Part shown: piece after piece, positions 36,735 through 47,646 of the stretch
Numbering within the stretch: the stretch's first letter is position 1
Layout of the letters: every line of letters begins with the position of its first letter
NCBI GenBank assembly: GCA_002104945.1
Contig: MCFH01000051.1
Coordinates: forward strand, 1 to 64,000
Origin: Piromyces finnis
Taxonomy: Eukaryota > Neocallimastigomycota > Neocallimastigomycetes > Neocallimastigales > Neocallimastigaceae
Reading direction: 5' to 3'
DNA length: 64,000 nucleotides
Notes under the pieces: generated by a model
What the model saw: the letters and a program-made list of their open reading frames with translations, nothing else
Database searches by the model: none
What the model was told of the DNA's origin: nothing
Translations under genes and position numbers: made by a program

Positions 36735-39459
36735 GGTATATTTATTGATTGTTATATTTATTAGTCTACTTAAAATAAAAAGGTATTTAATTTATTTTTA
36801 AAGAGTTTCATGGAAAGTTCTGGCAATAACTTCTCTTTGTTGTTGTGGTGATAAACGAATAAAGTGAACTGCATATCCTGAAACACGAATGGTTAAGTTT
36901 GGATAGTTTTCGGGATGAATCATGGCATCTTCTAATGTTTCACGAACTAAAACATTAACATTTAGGTGGAATCCGCCTTGACTAAAGTAGCCATCTAATA
37001 ATCCTGTGAGATTAATAATACGTTCCTTTTCAATTTTACCTAACACGGTAGGAACAAATGTAAATGTATTGGAAATACCATCTTTACAATATTCATATTC
37101 AACTTTACTAACGGAATTGAGTGAAGCTACTGCTCCATTAGTTTCACGACCATGCATTGGATTACATCCTGGTGCAAATGCTTCTCCACTTTTACGTCCA
37201 TCAGGTGTGGATCCTGTCTTCTTACCATAAACAACATTAGATGTAATGGTTAAAATAGATAATGTATGTTCTGCTCCTCTGTATGCTGGATATTTCTTTA
37301 ATTTGCCAAGGAATATTTTAGGGAGTTCAATGGCAAATTGATCAACACGATCATCGTCATTTCCGAATTTGGGGAAATCGCCTTCTATTTTGAAGTCGGT
37401 AGTTAATCCTGTTTCAGGATTACGAATTGGAAATACTTTAGCATGCTTAATAGCTGAGAATGAATCAACAATGACAGAGAAACCTGCAATACCAAATGCC
37501 ATGTAACGATGAACATTTGTATCATGTAATGCCATTTGAACAGCTTCATAGCAATATCTATCATGAGAATAGTGAATGGTGTTCATGGTGTTGACATAAA
37601 GACATGCAATCCAATCCATTGCTTTATCATAAATTTCCCATGCTGATTCGAAATTAATAGATCCATCTTCATTTAATTTGATATCTCCGAAATCTGGTCC
37701 GACTTGCTTTTCTGTTCTTTCATCATAACCATGATTGAAAGCATAAAGTAAAAGTTTGGCCAAGTTGCAACGAGCTCCGAAGAATTGCATATCTTTTCCA
37801 ATTCTCATTTGTGAAACGCAACAGGCAATTGCATAGTCATCTCCAAACATGTCGTTCATGAGATTGTCATTTTCATATTGAATGGATGAAGTATCAATTG
37901 AAATTTTGTTACAGAAATTTTTGAAAGGTGTTGGAAGTTTATTATTCCATAAAACGGTGATATTTGGTTCAGGAGCTGCTCCAAGAGTTCTGAGAGTATT
38001 AACAATACGATAAGAAGTTTTACTAACTAATGGTCTTCCATCTATTCCCATACCACCAACAACCATGGTAACCCATGTTGGATCACCGGCAAATAAGTCG
38101 TTGTATTCAGGAGTACGTAAATGACGAACTAATCTAAGTTTGATGATTAATTGATCGATTAAATCTTGAGCTTCTGCTTCCGTTAAAATTCCTTTCTTCA
38201 TATCATTTTCGATGTATACATCGAAGAAACAATCAACACGACCAAAAGACATGGCTGCTCCATCTTGATCCTTAACACTAGCAAGATAGCCAAAGTAAGT
38301 GTATTGAATGGCTTCTTTAGCATTTGTAGCTGGCTTAGAAATATCAAATCCATATCTTTGACCAAGACCTTTTAATTCGTTGAGAGCTCTGATTTGTTCT
38401 GAAATTTCTTCTCTTGTACGCATACTTTCTTCTGTCATGGTGATTCCAAGAGAAAGTTTATCTTGTTGTTTCCATTCGATTAATTGATCAACACCGTATA
38501 AAGCAACACGACGGTAATCACCAATGATACGACCACGACCATATCCATCTGGTAAACCTGTGAGAATAGCATTAGATCTTGCTTTTCTCATTTCTGGAGT
38601 GTAAAGATCAAAGACACAATCATTGTGAGTTTTACGATATTTGAATATCTCTTCAACAGAAGGATCAATATTACGATCATAAGCTTTTAAAGCATTCTTG
38701 ACAACACGAACACCACCGAATGGCTTAATAGAACGCTTGAGAGGTGCATCAGTTTGTAAACCAACAATATCTTCTTTTTCTTTTATAATATAACCAGCTT
38801 CATGAGAATTAACTGTTGAGATAGTTTTGTTATCAACATCGAGACAGCCATTACTTTTTATTTCTTCAACACGGAGTTCACAACATTTAGCCCATACATC
38901 CTTAGCATTTTGAGATGCTTCAGTTACGAGGAATGAAGCATCACCTTCATATGGAGTGTAATTTTCTTTAATCCACTTGGCAACGTCAATAACTTGCATT
39001 TTGATAATTTATTAATTCTTTTAAAAATGTAATTTATAAATAAAAATGAAAAATTCTATACTATTCTTTAATGATATTTAACAGTTATTATAATTATTAA
39101 AATTGTTTTATTATTATTTATATTATTATTAATATTAGTATAATATATATTTTTTTTAATTATTAAAGGTATATAATATTTTTTATTGAAAAGAAAAATA
39201 TTTTAAATTTTAAAAATCTTTAATAAACTTTCTTATTAAAATTTAATATTTAAATTGCTAATGAATAATAAAAAATTTTTTGAGAAATTTTTTTCTTTTA
39301 TATTGATTTTTAAATAAATAAAAATTTATAAATCTAATATATTAGTTTATAATTTAATATATAAAAATTTATTAAAAATAATATATTTTGTCATACCTTT
39401 TTAAATAAAAAATAAAAATAAAAAATTTTATTAATGAAAATTGAACGATAAATTTTTGC
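36735..39459. repeat. left arm of giant inverted repeat
   Basis: About 2.73 kb, nearly identical to the reverse complement of 39974-42699. Paired coordinates sum to 79434 throughout the coding part (for example 36798 with 42636 and 38999 with 40435), shifting by one near the inner end. The arm holds the whole PFL2 gene plus about 460 bp of its upstream sequence. Confidence 0.95.
36798..38999 (-). CDS. pyruvate formate-lyase without N-terminal extension (copy A, 733 aa)
   Basis: Complete glycyl-radical enzyme: catalytic pair C393-C394 (YAIACCVS), radical glycine G708 in IRVSGYAV, plus [40 protein letters not shown] and STPDGRKSG. The protein starts [20 protein letters not shown], directly at the enzyme core, with none of the targeting-type extension of the 813-residue paralogue, so cytosolic location is the simplest inference. 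Compared with that paralogue it has diverged substantially and lacks one residue in the [10 protein letters not shown] segment (IFxEYRKTHN in the long copy and in E. coli PFL). Intronless. It is transcribed away from the palindrome centre; position 321 is the conserved Gly (GIDGRPL) and 448 is Ile. Confidence 0.97.
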   Translation of the reverse strand: MQVIDVAKWIKENYTPYEGDASFLVTEASQNAKDVWAKCCELRVEEIKSNGCLDVDNKTISTVNSHEAGYIIKEKEDIVGLQTDAPLKRSIKPFGGVRVVKNALKAYDRNIDPSVEEIFKYRKTHNDCVFDLYTPEMRKARSNAILTGLPDGYGRGRIIGDYRRVALYGVDQLIEWKQQDKLSLGITMTEESMRTREEISEQIRALNELKGLGQRYGFDISKPATNAKEAIQYTYFGYLASVKDQDGAAMSFGRVDCFFDVYIENDMKKGILTEAEAQDLIDQLIIKLRLVRHLRTPEYNDLFAGDPTWVTMVVGGMGIDGRPLVSKTSYRIVNTLRTLGAAPEPNITVLWNNKLPTPFKNFCNKISIDTSSIQYENDNLMNDMFGDDYAIACCVSQMRIGKDMQFFGARCNLAKLLLYAFNHGYDERTEKQVGPDFGDIKLNEDGSINFESAWEIYDKAMDWIACLYVNTMNTIHYSHDRYCYEAVQMALHDTNVHRYMAFGIAGFSVIVDSFSAIKHAKVFPIRNPETGLTTDFKIEGDFPKFGNDDDRVDQFAIELPKIFLGKLKKYPAYRGAEHTLSILTITSNVVYGKKTGSTPDGRKSGEAFAPGCNPMHGRETNGAVASLNSVSKVEYEYCKDGISNTFTFVPTVLGKIEKERIINLTGLLDGYFSQGGFHLNVNVLVRETLEDAMIHPENYPNLTIRVSGYAVHFIRLSPQQQREVIARTFHETL

Positions 39460-40434
39460 TAAAACAACCGAAAAAAAAAACTTTAAATCTAGGGAGAATT
39501 TTCTATATTTAATTTTAATCTTTTTGAATATTTCAAATAACTATATTAATTATTTTACAGAATTAAGTATTAAACAGAATTAAATATTAATATAAATAAA
39601 TTAACTCAAAAATGCATGGCGTTTTATTATTATTTAATATTTTTCAAATATTCAAACAATTACTTTCATTATTATAATTGAAATTATTTTAATCTACTTC
39701 TTATAAACATCAAAGTATTAAAGAATTAAGCAATAAAAGAGCATATAATTAATAAAAAAATTAAAATATAAAATATTTATTTAAAGTGTCAATAAGTAAA
39801 ATTTAATTTTTCCAGTATAAGGTCCTATAAAAAATATTTTTGCAATCGTAAAAAATTCCATTAAATTTAATATAAGGGTTAGTTTATTGAATATTAAAAA
39901 ATAGTTATTAATGTAAATTATTCCTGTGTTTCCTGTGTTTCAAAATAAAGTTTTCTATAATTTTGGCTATTTCGCAAAAATTTATCGTTCAATTTTCATT
40001 AATAAAATTTTTTATTTTTATTTTTTATTTAAAAAGGTATGACAAAATATATTATTTTTAATAAATTTTTATATATTAAATTATAAACTAATATATTAGA
40101 TTTATAAATTTTTATTTATTTAAAAATCAATATAAAAGAAAAAAAATTTCTCAAAAAATTTTTTATTATTCATTATCAATTTAAATATTAAATTTTAATA
40201 AGAAAGTTTATTAAAGATTTTTAAAATTTAAAATATTTTTCTTTTCAATAAAAAATATTATATACCTTTAATAATTAAAAAAAATATATATTATACTAAT
40301 ATTAATAATAATATAAATAATAATAAAACAATTTTAATAATTATAATAACTGTTAAATATCATTAAAGAATAGTATAGAATTTTTCATTTTTATTTATAA
40401 ATTACATTTTTAAAAGAATTAATAAATTATCAAA
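39000..40434. promoter_or_regulatory. shared divergent promoter region of the PFL pair
   Basis: The two PFL genes are head to head across 1435 bp. The outer 460 bp on each side belong to the palindrome arms, so both genes have near-identical proximal upstream sequence. The start context is TCAAAATG on both. No specific factor site can be named; poly-T/poly-A tracts are abundant. Confidence 0.6.
39460..39973. other. palindrome spacer (514 bp)
   Basis: Unique sequence between the arms, noncoding. It contains a short direct repeat CCTGTGTTT twice near 39922-39939 and nothing resembling a gene or mobile element end. Confidence 0.7.
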
Positions 40435-42699
40435 ATGCAAGTTATTGACGTTGCCAAGTGGATTAAAGAAAATTACACTCCATATGAAGGTGATGCTTCA
40501 TTCCTCGTAACTGAAGCATCTCAAAATGCTAAGGATGTATGGGCTAAATGTTGTGAACTCCGTGTTGAAGAAATAAAAAGTAATGGCTGTCTCGATGTTG
40601 ATAACAAAACTATCTCAACAGTTAATTCTCATGAAGCTGGTTATATTATAAAAGAAAAAGAAGATATTGTTGGTTTACAAACTGATGCACCTCTCAAGCG
40701 TTCTATTAAGCCATTCGGTGGTGTTCGTGTTGTCAAGAATGCTTTAAAAGCTTATGATCGTAATATTGATCCTTCTGTTGAAGAGATATTCAAATATCGT
40801 AAAACTCACAATGATTGTGTCTTTGATCTTTACACTCCAGAAATGAGAAAAGCAAGATCTAATGCTATTCTCACAGGTTTACCAGATGGATATGGTCGTG
40901 GTCGTATCATTGGTGATTACCGTCGTGTTGCTTTATACGGTGTTGATCAATTAATCGAATGGAAACAACAAGATAAACTTTCTCTTGGAATCACCATGAC
41001 AGAAGAAAGTATGCGTACAAGAGAAGAAATTTCAGAACAAATCAGAGCTCTCAACGAATTAAAAGGTCTTGGTCAAAGATATGGATTTGATATTTCTAAG
41101 CCAGCTACAAATGCTAAAGAAGCCATTCAATACACTTACTTTGGCTATCTCGCTAGTGTTAAGGATCAAGATGGAGCAGCCATGTCTTTTGGTCGTGTTG
41201 ATTGTTTCTTTGATGTATACATCGAAAATGATATGAAGAAAGGAATTTTAACAGAAGCAGAAGCTCAAGATTTAATCGATCAATTAATCATCAAACTTAG
41301 ATTAGTTCGTCATTTACGTACTCCTGAATACAACGACTTATTTGCCGGTGATCCAACATGGGTTACCATGGTTGTTGGTGGTATGGGAATAGATGAAAGA
41401 CCATTAGTTAGTAAAACTTCTTATCGTATTGTTAATACTCTCAGAACTCTTGGAGCAGCTCCTGAACCAAATATCACCGTTTTATGGAATAATAAACTTC
41501 CAACACCTTTCAAAAATTTCTGTAACAAAATTTCAATTGATACTTCATCCATTCAATATGAAAATGACAATCTCATGAACGACATGTTTGGAGATGACTA
41601 TGCAATTGCCTGTTGTGTTTCACAGATGAGAATTGGAAAAGATATGCAATTCTTCGGAGCTCGTTGCAACTTGGCCAAACTTTTACTTTATGCTTTCAAT
41701 CATGGTTATGATGAAAGAACAGAAAAGCAAGTCGGACCAGATTTCGGAGATATCAAATTAAATGAAGATGGATCTGTTAATTTCGAATCAGCATGGGAAA
41801 TTTATGATAAAGCAATGGATTGGATTGCATGTCTTTATGTCAACACCATGAACACCATTCACTATTCTCATGATAGATATTGCTATGAAGCTGTTCAAAT
41901 GGCATTACACGATACAAATGTTCATCGTTACATGGCATTTGGTATTGCAGGTTTCTCTGTCATTGTTGATTCATTCTCAGCTATTAAGCATGCTAAAGTA
42001 TTTCCAATTCGTAATCCTGAAACAGGATTAACTACCGACTTCAAAATTGAAGGCGATTTCCCCAAATTCGGAAATGACGATGATCGTGTTGATCAATTTG
42101 CCATTGAACTCCCTAAAATATTCCTTGGTAAATTAAAGAAATATCCAGCATACAGAGGAGCAGAACATACATTATCTATTTTAACCATTACATCTAATGT
42201 TGTTTATGGTAAGAAGACAGGATCCACACCTGATGGACGTAAAAGTGGAGAAGCATTTGCACCAGGATGTAATCCAATGCATGGTCGTGAAACTAATGGA
42301 GCAGTAGCTTCACTCAATTCCGTTAGTAAAGTTGAATATGAATATTGTAAAGATGGTATTTCCAATACATTTACATTTGTTCCTACCGTGTTAGGTAAAA
42401 TTGAAAAGGAACGTATTATTAATCTCACAGGATTATTAGATGGCTACTTTAGTCAAGGCGGATTCCACCTAAATGTTAATGTTTTAGTTCGTGAAACATT
42501 AGAAGATGCCATGATTCATCCCGAAAACTATCCAAACTTAACCATTCGTGTTTCAGGATATGCAGTTCACTTTATTCGTTTATCACCACAACAACAAAGA
42601 GAAGTTATTGCCAGAACTTTCCATGAAACTCTTTAAAAATAAATTAAATACCTTTTTATTTTAAAAAGAATAATAAATATAACAATCAATAAATATACC
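39974..42699. repeat. right arm of giant inverted repeat
   Basis: Reverse-complement partner of 36735-39459, carrying the second 733-residue PFL gene and its upstream sequence. Only a handful of differences were seen by eye over 2.7 kb, for example GCTAATG versus the partner of CATTATC near 40171-40180. Confidence 0.95.
40435..42636 (+). CDS. pyruvate formate-lyase without N-terminal extension (copy B, 733 aa)
   Basis: Same length and sequence as the copy at 36798-38999 except for two residues: E321 in place of Gly (codon GAA at 41395-41397, GIDERPL) and V448 in place of Ile (GTT at 41776-41778). The catalytic pair C393-C394 (codons from 41611) and radical glycine G708 (codon at 42556) are intact. 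The Gly at 321 is also present in the 813-residue paralogue (GRDGRTLV) and in E. coli PFL (GLDGRTLV, from memory), so the change hits a conserved position and may lower activity; that is inference. Intronless, transcribed away from the palindrome centre. Same probable cytosolic role as its twin. Confidence 0.97.
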   Translation: MQVIDVAKWIKENYTPYEGDASFLVTEASQNAKDVWAKCCELRVEEIKSNGCLDVDNKTISTVNSHEAGYIIKEKEDIVGLQTDAPLKRSIKPFGGVRVVKNALKAYDRNIDPSVEEIFKYRKTHNDCVFDLYTPEMRKARSNAILTGLPDGYGRGRIIGDYRRVALYGVDQLIEWKQQDKLSLGITMTEESMRTREEISEQIRALNELKGLGQRYGFDISKPATNAKEAIQYTYFGYLASVKDQDGAAMSFGRVDCFFDVYIENDMKKGILTEAEAQDLIDQLIIKLRLVRHLRTPEYNDLFAGDPTWVTMVVGGMGIDERPLVSKTSYRIVNTLRTLGAAPEPNITVLWNNKLPTPFKNFCNKISIDTSSIQYENDNLMNDMFGDDYAIACCVSQMRIGKDMQFFGARCNLAKLLLYAFNHGYDERTEKQVGPDFGDIKLNEDGSVNFESAWEIYDKAMDWIACLYVNTMNTIHYSHDRYCYEAVQMALHDTNVHRYMAFGIAGFSVIVDSFSAIKHAKVFPIRNPETGLTTDFKIEGDFPKFGNDDDRVDQFAIELPKIFLGKLKKYPAYRGAEHTLSILTITSNVVYGKKTGSTPDGRKSGEAFAPGCNPMHGRETNGAVASLNSVSKVEYEYCKDGISNTFTFVPTVLGKIEKERIINLTGLLDGYFSQGGFHLNVNVLVRETLEDAMIHPENYPNLTIRVSGYAVHFIRLSPQQQREVIARTFHETL

Positions 42700-42841
42700 G
42701 AAATATATACCAATAATACATTAATAATAATAATTAATTAACTATTTCAAAAATATATAATTTTAATTTTTAATTTAAAACTATCATTTCATTTATTTTA
42801 ATATTATAATGTAAATAACCATTTTTTAATAATTAAGGAAT

Positions 42842-42843
<2 letters not shown>
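42700..42843. other. diverged outer end of the palindrome's right arm
   Basis: Imperfect reverse complement of about 36640-36734. The homology runs to near 42826, right up to the poly-T tail of the full-length retrotransposon, so the element appears inserted in or at the edge of the duplicated segment. Confidence 0.5.
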
Positions 42844-42898
<55 letters not shown>

Positions 42899-43131
42899 GG
42901 CATCAAATATTTTAAACTTTATTATTAATTTAATTAAAATTATAATACATTTAACATAAAAAATTAAAAATAAAAATAAAAAAAAATATGTTTAATTAAA
43001 CACAAATGAATAAAAATTGGGTATAATGTATTCTAGTAATTTTAATTAAAGTAAGAAAGCCACTATCATACTAAAATATAATAATTGTATTTGACTTCCA
43101 ATGGGACACCGAGCCAAAGATCAAAATTTTA

Positions 43132-46100
43132 TCATGGGACAAAATTATGATCTCCATTGGTTGCGCTGGCCCTCCTGGCCTGTCTTACTGTTTCTTCAGC
43201 ATTGACGCTCTTGGATGTTGCTTCAAACCTTTTGAACATTGACCATTGCTGGCCAATAGCAAAAGGCATGATTTTGGTTAGAAGTTCCGCGGTTACCGTC
43301 AAGAATGGTGTTCCTTCATTAGTACCAGATTGAATCTGACGCTTACAAAGTTCTTTCCATTCCCTTGAATTGTAATTGATATTGTTAAAACTTCTTCCCC
43401 CAAGAAGGAATTTAAATATTTTACTGCACACACTAGAATAATCATACACATTAATATTCACCGGATTATTAGAACTATTACTATCATTAACTAAATTACT
43501 ATCTAAATTAGAATTATTATCTTCACTATTGTTATCATTACTAATATTATTATTTCTATTACTACTATTGTTATTATTACTATTGTTACTATTACTATTG
43601 TTAATACTACTATTGTTACTATTACTATTAATGTTATTGCTATCTCTACTGATATTAACATTTTCATTATTATTGATAGGACTATTGGAATTACGTTGAC
43701 TGAAAAAATTTAATAGATGGACTATGGAATCATAATGTTTAATACGGATATCTCTAAATGTTGGACAATCTAATAACCAATGTTTAATACTTTGATCTCC
43801 ACACTTGCAACATGGACAGTAGTTAGGACAAACTGGATCAACAAATTTAGCAGCTTTGGCAACTCTAGCATCCAACTTGTATCCGTTTCTTGCTTTCAAT
43901 AGCCAGTAGAAGCCATAGGCAAACTCTGGGTACTCATAACATAATTTAATAAAATCTTTAGTTTCAATAAATTTATTATCATCATAATATTGCGCTTTGA
44001 TTGAATTCCCTTTGAGATCTTTCCAATAAAAGTTTTTAACTGCTTTAACATCTCCATGCTTCTTTAATTTTTTATCAAGTGTCCTACTTGATTTGCACCA
44101 CGTGTATTTTCTAAATTTAGGAATGTAATTGACAAGGTGTGAGATAATACAACTTGAGTTTTTCCATTTGTTAAAACATCTAACCTGAGCTAACGCACAT
44201 TTGGCTGACAATGGAGGAATATTCAAATCTTTTGAGATAGAGTATAAAGATATAAACGATACAGCTTTATGAACTCCGGCAATCCATCGTATTCCTTTGT
44301 TAACATGCTTCTGAGCAATCCTAGACCTAGCTTTGTTGGATCCAAGTAATGGTGCAAAGTATGAAACTCTGCTAATCACTTGTGAGTTAAGTACTAGTTT
44401 TTTGAAAGGAATAGGAATATTAGGATTTCTTAAGAATTTACTGACTGAGAAAAGCCCTTTCAAAACCTTGTTATTGAGAGTTTTAATTACTGGTTTAAGG
44501 GACAGATTCTTATCAAATGGAACACCAAGATAAGTATAACAATCAGTAGTTGGAATGGGTTGTCCTGCTAAGTAAAATGTTGGATCTCTCTTGTTCTGAT
44601 TTTCTATTGATTCAGGACGAATCACCATCGTTGAACACTTCTGGATACCAAATTCCATTTCATTATACAAGGCCCATTCATTAACTCTTCTAAGCATCTT
44701 TTTTAAGTATCCTCTTGTTGGAGCACAAATAACTATATCATCTGCAAAAAGTCCACCACAGCATCGAGTGTCACCTAAACTGACTCCTAGATCTTCACAC
44801 TCTTTAAATATATCATTAATAAAGAGATTAAGGAGAATAGGAGAAAGAGGGCAACCTTGACGGACTCCTTTCTTCACATCAAAAGATTTCGAGAATTGTC
44901 CATTTAATTTGACATTAGCCTTAGATGTTAAATATAAATTTTTGATGAATTGTAAACTCTTACCTCGGATTCCTAAACAATCTAATTTATGGAGAATATT
45001 ACCGATTGGGACTGAATCGTATGCTTTCCTGAGATCTAAAAAGGCCAAATATGTCTCTTTATTATCTAATTGACGTCTACGGCATATTTCTTGGATTGAA
45101 ATGAAAAGACTGATACTTTCTTCCTTTTTTCGAAAACCAAATTGTTCAGGTCTAATGAAATTATTCTTTAAACCATATTCTGAGATTCTAGTGGTGACAA
45201 TTTTGGAAATCAACTTAATACCATTATTGATAAGTGATATACCTCGATAGTTATCACAATCTGTCAAATCTCCCTTCTTAGGAATAGAAACAATACTGGA
45301 TTCATTCCATGAGTTGGGGAAGTCTCCATCCCAAATACGGTTAAATAATTTAAGAATAAAATTTAAACCATGAGCGTCATTATCTGAAGTGGTATTACCG
45401 GAAGAATTATTATCTGTAGCATTATTAGAATCATTACTTGATGGAATTAATGCTTTGTAAAATTCAATTGGAATACCATCCGGACCTGATGCTTTATAAT
45501 TCGGAGTAGAGAGGATAGCTGACTTGACTTCATCAATACTAATATCTTGGTTGATATCCCACTCATCAAGCATAAGAAGTGAAAAACGTTTATTCGTTGG
45601 TTCTTCATACCAATGCTCCAAATCAAGACTTACACCACTTGGATCTGATGCAAGGTTTTCGAAATGATCATGCCACACTTCAAGTTGTTCTTCCGTAGCA
45701 ACAACTAATTCTCCATTTTTGTTTTTAATTGGTTGAGCAATAAAGAAAGAATCTTTTCCAATTTTTGCAGTTTTCTTGATCCATTTCCAGGCCTTCTTAG
45801 GATTATGACTCTTCATATACTCACATCCTGTTTTAATCCAATGAAGATATTCTTGCTTCCTAAATTCATTACATCTTTTGTGGATGTAATCAATGAGCTT
45901 ACGGTAGATTTTAATTCTTTTAATAAATTCATCTATATCATAAATTCTTTCTTTTTTAAATCTCTTATACAACTTCATTTTGATTTTTTGGAGATTAAAA
46001 ATTTGTTGTGAAATATGAAATGAAGACTTTATAACATTATTTGCTGAGGTAATACTGAGCTCGTCTGCAATTGAAAAAGCAGTTGAAGTAAATTCTTTGG

Positions 46101-47646
46101 AAAGTTCATCTGTAGAAACATTAGGATCGTTGAATTTTGCTGAAAGTATTTGGAATTTATTATGACTGAGAATAGATTCCTTTTCCTCAATACATTTTAA
46201 TCTATTCCATTTCAGAATTTTCTTAGGAACGTTAAAGTCATTAGAAAAATCTTCCATAGGAATAATTTTACCATTAATAAGAAGTGGCTTATGGTCTGAT
46301 ACTGGATAAAAATTATTTATAAATGATCCTGAGTGAATAAGATCTTTCATCTTCGAATTGATAAGAGCATGGTCAATGTCGGAAGATTGTTCACCTCGAG
46401 TCCAAGAGATAGTAGACCCTCTAAGCGGAAGAATTTCCCAATCTCCTAATCCATTAGTTGATAACCAGTTGGATAATTTTACTTTAGACATATTAAAATC
46501 ACCAACAAGAATCGATGGATGGGATGAATGAGTTTGTAACCACAAGCGAACTTCTAACTTTGCATGATCAACATAGATGTTGTGATGACTATGAGGCATA
46601 TAAACATTTCCAATCGAGCATTTGAATCTATTCCAGAGACTAAAAGTATAAATAGAAATAATATACTTTCCAGAGAAGTTTTCAAGTGAGGCTTGACACG
46701 AATTGTGAAAACCTAAATATAAACCTCTCATTCCAGGAACTGATTCGTCAGCTTTCTTGAAAAAGTGTCTATAGTTTCGCAAAGTAACACGACAAGGATA
46801 ATCTGTATTCGATCCAGAACCATTACCAGTTTCTTGGAAACATAAGAATAATGGTTTGAAAATAGCTGTGAAATAGCTAATACTATCTCTCTTTTCATGA
46901 TTCCACCCATTGGTGTTCCAACTAAGACAAAAAGAAAAGTTATCAGGCTTGTTGGATGAGGAAGAATCGTTGCTATTATTATTATTATCAAGGTCATCAT
47001 TATTAATGGATGATGCATCAGAGGAATAAGTAGAACTATTACTAGATGGCTGTGAAACTGAAGAACTATCAACTATTGAACTGTTAGCAGAGTTGATAGA
47101 GCTATTAGAATTAATTGTTGAATGTTGAGATTGAAATTGTGTTTGCTGTAGATCTGGAATATTTTCATGATTGGAAACTTGTTGAAGATCTTGTTGAAGA
47201 TCTTGTTGAAGATCGGATTGTTGATGAGATTGTTGAACTGATTGTTGAAATGATTGTTGAATAGAATGTTGATGTTTATTAGAAACTAAAATTTTACGTT
47301 TGAGAGTGGAAAAAGTGTATTTGTGATTCCTTCTACTACGAGCTGAAAAGGAAATTGAGGTAACTGAAAGTTTCTTCTTTAACATGTGTAAGATTTTAAT
47401 ACAATCTTTTGATGAACCATGAACCTTGACTAAGAAAAAGTGATCATTAAAAGTTTGAAAATATTTAACACTAATAACTGAATTAAATTTATCTTCTAGA
47501 ATAACCTCGAGTTTTTCCCATAGCATATTTACTGACCATGATCGAATACCACGGATAAAGAAGGAGCGAATATCATCTAAGGGGATACCATAAGACCGGG
47601 TACCACGTCTGATATAATTCTTATCTTTAATATAAAGGACTGACAT
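43132..47646 (-). CDS. retrotransposon polyprotein: APE endonuclease + reverse transcriptase
   Basis: 1504 residues, uninterrupted. N-terminus (1-120): a basic domain without recognised family. About 125-175: Gln-rich repeats (HQQS, DLQQ), then a Ser/Asn-rich linker to about 235. APE-like endonuclease about 235-460: LSWNTNGWN, FQETG, LVGDFN, SDIDHALI and the terminal SDHKP (S450). Reverse transcriptase about 710-1010: SGPDGIPIEFYK, YRGISLIN, FRKKEES, FLDLRKAYDSV, GVRQGCPLSP and the catalytic FADD at 967-970. Cys-rich knuckle at 1273-1295 (C1273, C1277, C1279, C1280, C1282, then H and C). After an Asn/Ser run at about 1320-1405 comes a compact C-terminal domain (YDYSSVCSKIFKF to TAELLTKIM) that I cannot name; no RNase H motif was seen. 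It nicks target DNA and reverse-transcribes the element RNA. Confidence 0.95.
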   Translation of the reverse strand: MSVLYIKDKNYIRRGTRSYGIPLDDIRSFFIRGIRSWSVNMLWEKLEVILEDKFNSVISVKYFQTFNDHFFLVKVHGSSKDCIKILHMLKKKLSVTSISFSARSRRNHKYTFSTLKRKILVSNKHQHSIQQSFQQSVQQSHQQSDLQQDLQQDLQQVSNHENIPDLQQTQFQSQHSTINSNSSINSANSSIVDSSSVSQPSSNSSTYSSDASSINNDDLDNNNNSNDSSSSNKPDNFSFCLSWNTNGWNHEKRDSISYFTAIFKPLFLCFQETGNGSGSNTDYPCRVTLRNYRHFFKKADESVPGMRGLYLGFHNSCQASLENFSGKYIISIYTFSLWNRFKCSIGNVYMPHSHHNIYVDHAKLEVRLWLQTHSSHPSILVGDFNMSKVKLSNWLSTNGLGDWEILPLRGSTISWTRGEQSSDIDHALINSKMKDLIHSGSFINNFYPVSDHKPLLINGKIIPMEDFSNDFNVPKKILKWNRLKCIEEKESILSHNKFQILSAKFNDPNVSTDELSKEFTSTAFSIADELSITSANNVIKSSFHISQQIFNLQKIKMKLYKRFKKERIYDIDEFIKRIKIYRKLIDYIHKRCNEFRKQEYLHWIKTGCEYMKSHNPKKAWKWIKKTAKIGKDSFFIAQPIKNKNGELVVATEEQLEVWHDHFENLASDPSGVSLDLEHWYEEPTNKRFSLLMLDEWDINQDISIDEVKSAILSTPNYKASGPDGIPIEFYKALIPSSNDSNNATDNNSSGNTTSDNDAHGLNFILKLFNRIWDGDFPNSWNESSIVSIPKKGDLTDCDNYRGISLINNGIKLISKIVTTRISEYGLKNNFIRPEQFGFRKKEESISLFISIQEICRRRQLDNKETYLAFLDLRKAYDSVPIGNILHKLDCLGIRGKSLQFIKNLYLTSKANVKLNGQFSKSFDVKKGVRQGCPLSPILLNLFINDIFKECEDLGVSLGDTRCCGGLFADDIVICAPTRGYLKKMLRRVNEWALYNEMEFGIQKCSTMVIRPESIENQNKRDPTFYLAGQPIPTTDCYTYLGVPFDKNLSLKPVIKTLNNKVLKGLFSVSKFLRNPNIPIPFKKLVLNSQVISRVSYFAPLLGSNKARSRIAQKHVNKGIRWIAGVHKAVSFISLYSISKDLNIPPLSAKCALAQVRCFNKWKNSSCIISHLVNYIPKFRKYTWCKSSRTLDKKLKKHGDVKAVKNFYWKDLKGNSIKAQYYDDNKFIETKDFIKLCYEYPEFAYGFYWLLKARNGYKLDARVAKAAKFVDPVCPNYCPCCKCGDQSIKHWLLDCPTFRDIRIKHYDSIVHLLNFFSQRNSNSPINNNENVNISRDSNNINSNSNNSSINNSNSNNSNNNNSSNRNNNISNDNNSEDNNSNLDSNLVNDSNSSNNPVNINVYDYSSVCSKIFKFLLGGRSFNNINYNSREWKELCKRQIQSGTNEGTPFLTVTAELLTKIMPFAIGQQWSMFKRFEATSKSVNAEETVRQARRASATNGDHNFVP

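Noticed and set aside
36798-42636. PFL twins as an organellar or viral inverted repeat
   Set aside because: Flanking genes are spliced nuclear housekeeping genes and there are no organellar or viral genes anywhere in the window.
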